Shown piece by piece: positions 6,330 through 11,791 of a stretch of 11,791 nt of DNA. Numbering within the stretch: the first letter of the stretch is position 1; each line of letters begins with the position of its first letter. The DNA comes from Cryomorphaceae bacterium (GTDB lineage: Bacteria; Bacteroidota; Bacteroidia; Flavobacteriales_G; Salibacteraceae). The DNA is taken from assembly GCA_003564735.1 (NCBI GenBank), contig PXEK01000364.1:1-11791 (forward strand). The letters run 5' to 3'. Below the pieces are notes generated by a model. It worked only from the letters and a program-made list of their open reading frames with translations. It had not been told where the DNA came from and searched no databases. Both the position numbers and the translations under genes were made by a program.

Positions 6330-7196
6330 CTATTTGTTTTTAGCGTTGTACTTTACCAACATATCTACCAAGCTGATAGAGGCATCTTCCATATCATTCG
6401 TAATGCCGTCAATTTTAGCAATAATGTAGTTGTAGAACACCTGTAAAATCATGGCAACCAACAGTCCTGAAACCGTTGTAATCAAAGCCACACCAATACC
6501 ACCGGCCACAATACCGGGAGAAATATTGTTGGCTTCGGCAATTGCATCAAAGGCGCCAATCATACCGATTACCGTACCAAAGAAACCGAGCATAGGTGCC
6601 AGTGCGATAAATAAAGAAATCCAAGAAACACCTTTTTCTAATTGGCCCAATTGAACGCTGCCGTATGATTCAACCGATTTTTCAACCATTTCGATACCCT
6701 CGTCAAATCGATCGAGACCTTGATAAAAAATGCTGGCCACGGGACCTCTGGTATTTCTGCAAAGTTCTTTAGCGGCTTCAACACCCCCGTTGTTCAAGGC
6801 ATTTTCAGTTTCTCGCACCAACTTTTTGGTATTTGTAGTAGCCATAGAAAGGTAAAGAATACGCTCGATAGCGATGGCTAAACCCAAAATTAATGCGATA
6901 ACAACGAATGACATAAAACCGGGGTCACCGTCAATGAATTTTTGCTTTATAATTTGATGAAAGCTCGCTTCTTCTTCCTCTTCCTCCTCTAAGCCAATAG
7001 TAGCCTCCTCTTCAGGTTCGGGCTCTTCTGCAACCGCCGCTGTATCCTCAACTTGTTCTTCTTCAGTATCCGTTTCTTCCTCTTGGTTTTCAACTTCTTC
7101 TTGAGCCGGGGTTTCCTGTTCGTTTTGCGCCAAAACAGGCGATATTGTGAACGATAAGAACCCGATTAGGGTTATAAAGACAAATAACTTTTTCAT
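6330..7196 (-). CDS. exbB: ExbB/TolQ/MotA family proton channel with acidic periplasmic N-terminus
   Basis: This 288-residue protein starts with a signal-like hydrophobic segment (4-22, VLA|Q). Residues 26-76 follow as a low-complexity acidic stretch with 25 Glu and 2 Asp and no Lys or Arg. The ExbB core comes next: helix 1 about 93-116 (GLAIAIERILYL), a cytoplasmic domain about 117-188, helix 2 about 189-216 (LAPMLGFFGTVIGMIGAF, the family signature) and helix 3 about 226-256 (GGIGVALITTVSGLLVA, with the conserved Thr pair). ExbB forms the pentameric stator around an ExbD dimer and conducts protons across the inner membrane. It is first of four tightly packed genes (gaps 4, 15 and 3 bases). 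No convincing promoter box was found in the 180 bases upstream. The closest -7 match (7347-7354) lacks a -33 box and is about 150 bases away. Confidence 0.93.
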   Translation of the reverse strand: MKKLFVFITLIGFLSFTISPVLAQNEQETPAQEEVENQEEETDTEEEQVEDTAAVAEEPEPEEEATIGLEEEEEEEASFHQIIKQKFIDGDPGFMSFVVIALILGLAIAIERILYLSMATTNTKKLVRETENALNNGGVEAAKELCRNTRGPVASIFYQGLDRFDEGIEMVEKSVESYGSVQLGQLEKGVSWISLFIALAPMLGFFGTVIGMIGAFDAIAEANNISPGIVAGGIGVALITTVSGLLVAMILQVFYNYIIAKIDGITNDMEDASISLVDMLVKYNAKNK

Positions 7197-7377
7197 GATT
7201 TTCTATTTGATTTTAATTTAACGTTTAAAGTTGATTTATATTTGATTTAAAAGTACAAAGCAGATTATTCTCATTTATTGATTGCAAACTTGTAAAAAAA
7301 AAAATTTGTAGCATGAACGGTTATTGTAAAGTAAACATTAATTTCACAAATCTATTTTAGTTTTATGTGCTTTACAG

Positions 7378-7464
7378 CGGAGAGAGAGGGATTCGAACCC
7401 TCGGTACCCGTGAAGGTACACCCGCTTTCCAGGCGAGCCCGTTCGACCGCTCCGGCACCTCTCC
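7378..7464 (-). tRNA. tRNA-Ser(GGA)
   Basis: The 87-nt length with a long variable arm fits tRNA-Ser. The acceptor stem GGAGAGG (7458-7464) pairs with TCTCTCC (7379-7385), with one G-U pair. The discriminator is G, as usual for serine tRNA. The anticodon arm reads CTCGC-CTGGAAA-GCGGG, anticodon GGA, decoding UCC/UCU. The T arm carries GGTTCGAATCC. CCA is not encoded (CTG follows), so it must be added after transcription. Confidence 0.97.
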
Positions 7465-7520
7465 TCAAAGTTTTCCAAAAGGCTTTTACTGCCCTTTCAA
7501 AAATCGGCGCTAAACTACAA

Positions 7521-7553
7521 CAAAATTAAAACCCGGGGGTAATTCGCATCAAA
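7521..7553 (-). promoter_or_regulatory. Probable promoter of tRNA-Ser
   Basis: On the minus strand there is a TTTG box (7550-7553), 21 bases, then TAATTTTG (7521-7528), a full TAnnTTTG match. It lies in the gap after the TMTC-like gene and predicts a leader of about 50 nt before the tRNA 5' end at 7464. Assigned by sequence only. Confidence 0.5.
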
Positions 7554-7566
7554 TTTTAGTGTGAGT

Positions 7567-9555
7567 TTAGTTTGCCTCCAATGCTTTTGCCTTTTCCATT
7601 AATTCAAGCCCCTTTTGTTCGTCACCCAATTGCATATAAGTGACTCCCATATTTCGCAAAACCCCGGGGTCTTCAGGGCGCAACAGCATAGCCCTATTAA
7701 AATAGGTAAAGGCATTCTCAAAATCTTGGTTCATGGCATACACGATGCCCATTTTTTCATTCAGCAAACCATTATCCGGTTCAATTTCAAGAGCGCGCTG
7801 CAAATACTCAAATGCCTTGGCCGTATTTCCCATGTGTCGAGCATAAATTTCAGCGGCATTTTCCAAGGCATCAATATTTCTCGCATCCTGAGTCAAAACC
7901 ATATCAAAAGCCCTAACAGCGGCATCAAACTCTTCATTTTCTTTGAGCTTCCTCGCGCCCACCACCATGTTATTTACAAACTGAGGCCTGTTAGGTTTCA
8001 TTTGCGCGCAGGATTTATACCACTTCACGCTTTCCTCATATTGTCCCGAGTAAAAATACAATTGAGCCAATAAATCCCTGGGGGGGAAATACTGCGGATG
8101 AATTTCTAATGACTTGGTCAAATATGCATACGCCTCATTAATCAACCTGTTTCTCTCCGCAGTATTCGTTTCATCTTTAACTTTTTTCAAAAGAGCGTCT
8201 CCTGCCCCCATTTGGGCCTTTGCACTGCCCACACTAACTTCCACATCAGCCAAAGCAAGTGTTTCATCATTTTGCCACGCCATATTTCTCTTAATGGTCA
8301 GAACCGAAAAAACCAATGCGATAGCCATCAAAACCGCCGGTCTCAATTTTCCCGAGAAAACGGGTTGTTGTGTGCGGTTTGTAATAAAAAGAACCACTGA
8401 TAAGATTATACCGAATGACGGAATAAAAACAAATCGCTCATTCATAAACACCCCGACAGGGAAAAGGATATTACTCACCGGCAACAGCGTAACAAAGAAA
8501 ATAATCAAACCAAACACCCTCTTATCTCTTTTGAACGTTCCCAAAATTGAAACAACCAAAAGCAAACCCGTAATGAAAACACCCAATACTACCGCCGGGT
8601 GAGACCACTCGGGATATTGAGAAGCAGCCTCGGTAAAAGGCAAATGAAACGGATAATAATCATGCGTAAGCGGATGCGGCACAAAAATGAGTTTATAGTA
8701 AGCCGTGAAAGTCAACGCCACCGCAGCCCACTTTTGGGAGGCATCTGCAATTAAAAACGGGTTATTCATCAGTTGTGTAGGTTCGCCGCCACTTTGAATA
8801 ACCGTACTGCGTATTAACAAATAAACACCGGCCGCAAGCACCGGAGCCCAACTCCACTTTAATACTTCCACAAAAGATGATCGCCTAAAAAACCAAAGTG
8901 ACGCCGGCCACAAAGCCACAAAAGTTACCGTTGTTTCCTTAGAAAAGTACCCCATAACAAGAAGCAGCAAAGGTTTCCACATTTGCCGCAAATCATCATT
9001 ATCATAGGCCCTTTGAGCCGTATAAAGGGCGGCGGCGCCAAACAAAAAGCTCAATATCTCGTCCCTACCTTTTATATTGGCCACCACCTCGGTATGGAGC
9101 GGATGCACGGCAAATAAAAGCGCAATCCAAAATGCGGTACTCTCATAAAATCTACCCCGCTCTTTTTCTTTTAAAAGGAGCTTTAACCACATAAAGATGA
9201 AAAAGACCAAGACCGCATACAACAAGGCATTAATAAAATGGCTGAACCCGGGAGCTTCACCAAAAACAGCCCACTCCATAGTGTGTGTTGCCAGGGTTAA
9301 AGGCCGGTATCTCCCCCCCGCCACTAGCGCACCTTTTTTTAACTCTTCAACGGGTACACCGTACTCATTCGCCCAAAAGCCGTCCATGGCATCGTGTTTA
9401 AAGTGCATGAAAACACCTTCAAAACCACGTTGCGTAATTTGATTATTGGTAATGACAATTTTATCGTCCAGCGCATAATCGTACACTGTGGTTTGCGCAT
9501 AAATCACAACAGATACTATGAACAAAATTACGGCTCCGATACGACTCTCACTCAT
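7567..9555 (-). CDS. TMTC-like multipass membrane protein with C-terminal TPR repeats (putative GT-C glycosyltransferase)
   Basis: This encodes 662 residues. The first ~440 form a multi-helix membrane region, the last ~215 are TPRs. Helix 1 (5-22) is followed by an acidic pair D30-D31 in YDYALDDKIVI, the position where GT-C enzymes keep their catalytic acids. Next come GGRYRPLT (80-87), FSHFINALLYAV (104-115), FAVHPLHTEVVANIKGRDEILS (148-169) and FSKETT, the same order as in eukaryotic TMTC1-4 proteins (DD, YRPLT, H-NxxLHA, HPxHTEAVxxxxGRAD, SKE). The TPR units at about 490-524, 525-560, 561-595, 596-629 and 630-662 show the W/L-G-Y-A-F-A-P pattern. Human TMTCs are O-mannosyltransferases acting on cadherins. 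In bacteria, transfer of a sugar from a lipid carrier to an exported protein is plausible but unproven. The neighbours suggest no pathway. A -7-like box (TAGTTTTG, 9599-9606) lies 44 bases upstream, without a matching -33. Confidence 0.85.
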   Translation of the reverse strand: MSESRIGAVILFIVSVVIYAQTTVYDYALDDKIVITNNQITQRGFEGVFMHFKHDAMDGFWANEYGVPVEELKKGALVAGGRYRPLTLATHTMEWAVFGEAPGFSHFINALLYAVLVFFIFMWLKLLLKEKERGRFYESTAFWIALLFAVHPLHTEVVANIKGRDEILSFLFGAAALYTAQRAYDNDDLRQMWKPLLLLVMGYFSKETTVTFVALWPASLWFFRRSSFVEVLKWSWAPVLAAGVYLLIRSTVIQSGGEPTQLMNNPFLIADASQKWAAVALTFTAYYKLIFVPHPLTHDYYPFHLPFTEAASQYPEWSHPAVVLGVFITGLLLVVSILGTFKRDKRVFGLIIFFVTLLPVSNILFPVGVFMNERFVFIPSFGIILSVVLFITNRTQQPVFSGKLRPAVLMAIALVFSVLTIKRNMAWQNDETLALADVEVSVGSAKAQMGAGDALLKKVKDETNTAERNRLINEAYAYLTKSLEIHPQYFPPRDLLAQLYFYSGQYEESVKWYKSCAQMKPNRPQFVNNMVVGARKLKENEEFDAAVRAFDMVLTQDARNIDALENAAEIYARHMGNTAKAFEYLQRALEIEPDNGLLNEKMGIVYAMNQDFENAFTYFNRAMLLRPEDPGVLRNMGVTYMQLGDEQKGLELMEKAKALEAN

Positions 9556-9752
9556 GGTTCTTTATTCTAAATATGTGCGTTGGCTTCGCTTGAGCGGTCA
9601 AAACTAATAAAAACAACCACCACGGCTCACTGATTTCATTCACAAATTTAGAGAGTCGGGCCGATTTCTCACCGGGTTATTCATTTTTACTTACTTTTAC
9701 GCTTTAATTCAAACCCTACATCAACGAATTTTACAACCAAAAACAACACAAA
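9556..9752. promoter_or_regulatory. Divergent intergenic region between the TMTC-like gene and the M23-channel pair
   Basis: The 197 bases separate divergent starts and must hold promoters both ways. On the minus strand two full TAnnTTTG matches are seen, TAGTTTTG (9599-9606) and TAAATTTG (9643-9650), but neither has a TTG box at 18-21 bases, so either may be chance in AT-rich DNA. On the plus strand the best candidate is the weaker TACTTTTA region about 60 bases before the ATG at 9753. No operator or terminator was recognised. Confidence 0.35.
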
Positions 9753-10700
9753 ATGAAAAACATAACCGCTATTACCGTGCTTGCACTCACTATTTTTTGC
9801 TCTTTAAGCACATTTGCCCAAGAAGATAAAGACAAACTCAGTGATTTTGAACGCTACAAGCTGCGGCAAAGGCAAAACCTAGAGGAGTTTGTACAAAACA
9901 GAGAGGCTCACTTGAAGCGACTGGAGCAGGACTACAAAAATTACCTTAAGGGCCTGAGTAGTTTACAAGCGGAATACGAAAAAAATGATGAGCCTGAAAA
10001 AGCCGAAATGGTAAAGGACATGATTGAATACGAGAAAACGATTAGAAAAAACACGAACCATGAACTCACCGATGAAGATTTTGAGGACGACTCCGAAAAA
10101 GACAAAGCAAAAATACAGCCTGCCAAGGTAAAAACGGCAAAAAGTGAAGAAAAGGGAAAGCCTAAGGTCGAAAAACAAAAAAAAGTAGAAAAACCCAACG
10201 CCTCCAAATCCTCAAAAGAGAAGCCGGAGAAACAAGAACCTGAAACAATAATTGAAAATGTAGAAGAACTTACACCCAAAAACGATGCTGACCCGTACAC
10301 GCCCAATTTAGTACCCCTCCCCGAGAGTGCCTCGCGAATAACTTCGCCGTTTGGCACTAGAATGCATCCCGTTTTGAAAAGAGAAATGAAGCATAACGGA
10401 GTTGATTTCGGGTCGCCGATGAACACTAAAACCTATGCTGCCGCTAACGGAAGGGTAACTGTAGCTCAATACAGCAAAAGCTTTGGAAACTTCATCATGA
10501 TTGAGCATGAAAACGGCTACGTTACGGTTTATGCTCATTTAGAAAGTATGTCGGTAAAACCGGGTGATGTGGTGAAAAAAGGTGATGAAATAGCACTTTC
10601 GGGAAATACGGGGAGAAGCACCGGCCCTCATTTACATTATGAAATCAGACTCGACGGCACACCTATTGATCCTGACGACTACTTAACACAACAACTTTAA
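9753..10700 (+). CDS. Secreted M23 (lysostaphin/LytM-type) peptidoglycan endopeptidase with coiled coil
   Basis: This 315-residue protein begins with a signal peptide (1-22, FA|Q). A probable coiled coil spans about 25-105 (YKLRQRQNLEEF, EAHLKRLEQDYKNYL). A Lys/Glu/Pro-rich linker at about 107-180 is likely disordered. The C-terminal M23 LytM domain covers about 195-310. All active-site residues are present: zinc ligands H214 and D218 (HNGVD) and H295, plus H262 (YAHL) and H293 (GPHLHYE). It should therefore be an active zinc metallopeptidase that cuts peptide cross-links in the periplasm, unlike the inactive EnvC type. The coiled-coil plus M23 layout resembles EnvC/NlpD and MepM-like enzymes, so a role in cell division or wall growth is possible. 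The channel gene starts 12 bases later, on what is probably the same transcript. Confidence 0.93.
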   Translation: MKNITAITVLALTIFCSLSTFAQEDKDKLSDFERYKLRQRQNLEEFVQNREAHLKRLEQDYKNYLKGLSSLQAEYEKNDEPEKAEMVKDMIEYEKTIRKNTNHELTDEDFEDDSEKDKAKIQPAKVKTAKSEEKGKPKVEKQKKVEKPNASKSSKEKPEKQEPETIIENVEELTPKNDADPYTPNLVPLPESASRITSPFGTRMHPVLKREMKHNGVDFGSPMNTKTYAAANGRVTVAQYSKSFGNFIMIEHENGYVTVYAHLESMSVKPGDVVKKGDEIALSGNTGRSTGPHLHYEIRLDGTPIDPDDYLTQQL

Positions 10701-10712
10701 AATCTGAAAATC

Positions 10713-11750
10713 GTGAGATATTTGCACTATTTACTTTTACTTTTTTTGGTCGGAAACGCTAATGCGCAATCAGACTCAACCACCACCCTAAAAGTAGGTA
10801 TTAAACATGCAGCCCCTTTCGTGAAAAACACATCAGAGGAACCTACGGGGGAGAGCATTGACCTTTGGGAAATCATTGCAGAACAAGAGAATCTCGACTT
10901 TACCTATGTCACTTACGATGAAACAAAACAATTGCTCACCGCCGTGGCAAACGGCGAAGTTGATTTGAGTATAAACCCGACAACAGTAACCACAAAACGA
11001 ATGAAAAACCTACATTTTTCTCAACCTTACTACATATCAGAAACAGTTATGGTTAAGAAAAAACAAAGCGTATGGTTAGCTATGATAGATAACCTATTCA
11101 GCGGAGAATTTTTCGTTGCTCTAGCTGTTCTTTTATCGATAATTATGGTTTTTGGGCTACTCACTTGGGTTTTTGAGCAAGGCAAAAATGACGAATTCCG
11201 CAAAGGAATAAAAGGGTTGGGAGATGGTTTTTGGTGGAGCGCCGTTACTATGACAACCGTTGGATACGGTGATAAATCGCCGGTTACACTAGGCGGTAGA
11301 TTTATCGCCTTTATTTGGATGTTCTCGGCAATTGTGCTCATAAGCAGTTTAACCGCAGGTATTGCCAGTTCGCTCACTGTTCAATCATTAGAAAGTCGTA
11401 TTGATGATGTTCGCGACTTAAAGCGTTTTAAAGTAGGCTCCCTAAAGGAGACCGGCCCCGGAGATTTACTTAAAAATAACGGAGTATCATTCAATAGTTT
11501 TGCAACGATTGAAGAGGGGTTAACGGCCGTTCAAGATGAGGAAATAGACTTTTTTATTTACGACAAACCTATATCGGCTTACCACCTCAAAACCGGAGAT
11601 TTTACCGATTTGGTTATTTCAGATAAAATATTGAGGACCGATTATTTCAGCTTCATTTATCCTAAAAACAGCTTATTACGTAATAAGCTGGACCCTGTGA
11701 TAGTGGAAGTCGTAAAGTCGGAAAAATGGAAATTCTCAATTGGCATGTAA
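10713..11750 (+). CDS. Prokaryotic ionotropic glutamate receptor-like (GluR0-type) ligand-gated K+ channel
   Basis: This encodes 345 residues from a GTG start, 12 bases after the M23 stop. Residues 1-18 are a signal peptide (ANA|Q). Residues 26-115 are the first half (S1) of a type 3 solute-binding domain, with R96 aligning to the ligand carboxylate-binding Arg of glutamate receptors (PTTVTTKR...FSQPYY). Helix M1 is about 133-154. A re-entrant pore loop about 171-186 carries the K+ filter TTVGYGD (181-187). Helix M2 is about 196-222 and contains SSLTAGIASSLT, the equivalent of the receptor motif SYTANLAA. Residues 225-345 are the second half (S2), with D284 in FFIYDKP matching the acidic residue that binds the ligand amino group. 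The order S1-M1-P-M2-S2 is that of Synechocystis GluR0. The protein should sit in the inner membrane, bind an amino acid in the periplasm and pass K+. Ligand and physiological role are unknown. Confidence 0.9.
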   Translation: MRYLHYLLLLFLVGNANAQSDSTTTLKVGIKHAAPFVKNTSEEPTGESIDLWEIIAEQENLDFTYVTYDETKQLLTAVANGEVDLSINPTTVTTKRMKNLHFSQPYYISETVMVKKKQSVWLAMIDNLFSGEFFVALAVLLSIIMVFGLLTWVFEQGKNDEFRKGIKGLGDGFWWSAVTMTTVGYGDKSPVTLGGRFIAFIWMFSAIVLISSLTAGIASSLTVQSLESRIDDVRDLKRFKVGSLKETGPGDLLKNNGVSFNSFATIEEGLTAVQDEEIDFFIYDKPISAYHLKTGDFTDLVISDKILRTDYFSFIYPKNSLLRNKLDPVIVEVVKSEKWKFSIGM

Positions 11751-11751
11751 A

Positions 11752-11785
11752 TAAAGTGCAAACGCTTTAACTCCTTTTTATTTTT
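11752..11785 (+). terminator. Possible terminator after the M23-channel operon
   Basis: TAAAGTG (11752-11758) pairs with CGCTTTA (11763-11769), with one G-U pair, around the loop CAAA. The T-rich run CTCCTTTTTATTTTTC follows. The stem is AT-rich and the T run starts 5 bases after it, so this is only a fair candidate. It lies directly after the channel's TAA. Confidence 0.5.
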
Positions 11786-11791
11786 CTTCGT

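Noticed and set aside
7347..7354. TAGATTTG as promoter of the exbB operon
   Set aside because: It has no -33 box at the right spacing and lies about 150 bases from the start codon. A chance match is likely in AT-rich DNA.
7378..7464. tRNA-Ser as integration site of a mobile element
   Set aside because: No integrase, no direct repeat of the tRNA 3' end was noticed, and the genes on both sides look like ordinary envelope genes.
7529..7545. CCCGGG palindrome after the TMTC-like gene as terminator
   Set aside because: The palindrome has no loop and no stable stem, and no U run directly follows it.
8114..8602. Plus-strand open frame of 162 codons
   Set aside because: It lies opposite the membrane/TPR protein, lacks a signal, motif or plausible composition, and is a shadow frame.
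9941..10426. Minus-strand open frame of 161 codons
   Set aside because: It is a shadow of the Lys/Glu-rich M23 linker. The Ser/Phe-rich translation is what the complement of AAA/GAA-rich DNA gives.

Overview
The window reads as chromosomal DNA of a member of the Bacteroidota, probably Flavobacteriales-like. Supporting signs are promoter boxes of the TAnnTTTG type, few Shine-Dalgarno sequences, signal peptides ending in xS/Q or xA/Q, an ExbB-x-ExbD-ExbD cluster in the order usual for this phylum, and a very large multidomain secreted protein. I saw no phage genes, insertion sequences, CRISPR arrays or integration scars. Every gene carries the features of a cell-envelope or secreted protein except the zinc hydrolase and the tRNA.

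Layout. (1) 2-2380, minus: the N-terminal 793 codons of a giant surface protein that runs off the left edge. It has a signal peptide, a discoidin-like domain, a CARDB-like plus fibronectin-III (FN3) unit, an ALK/LTK-type glycine-rich domain, and a second CARDB-FN3 unit cut by the edge. A good Bacteroidota promoter lies upstream of it. (2) 2608-3878, plus: a small four-Cys lipoprotein whose stop codon overlaps the GTG start of an aspartoacylase/succinylglutamate-desuccinylase family zinc hydrolase. (3) 3899-4762, minus: a secreted protein with YD/RHS-like repeats. (4) 4783-7196, minus: a four-gene ExbB / 4-TM protein / ExbD / ExbD proton-motor operon closed by a clear intrinsic terminator. (5) 7378-7464, minus: tRNA-Ser(GGA) with its own promoter. 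(6) 7567-9555, minus: a multipass membrane protein with C-terminal TPRs that looks like a bacterial relative of the eukaryotic TMTC O-mannosyltransferases. (7) 9753-11750, plus: an M23 peptidase followed 12 bp later by a prokaryotic ionotropic-glutamate-receptor-like channel with a K+-type TVGYGD filter.

How they may work together: the ExbB/ExbD motor presumably couples proton flow to outer-membrane work, but no TonB or receptor is present to name its client. The M23 enzyme and the ligand-gated channel probably share a transcript, which would link periplasmic cell-wall remodelling to sensing of a periplasmic small molecule, most likely an amino acid. That link is inferred from gene order only. 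The most interesting items are the GluR0-like channel, the TMTC-like protein, and the surface protein that combines an ALK-type glycine-rich domain with discoidin and FN3 domains.

There is no gene-free stretch above 300 bases. The gaps at 2381-2607, 7197-7377 and 9556-9752 hold promoters or nothing recognisable.
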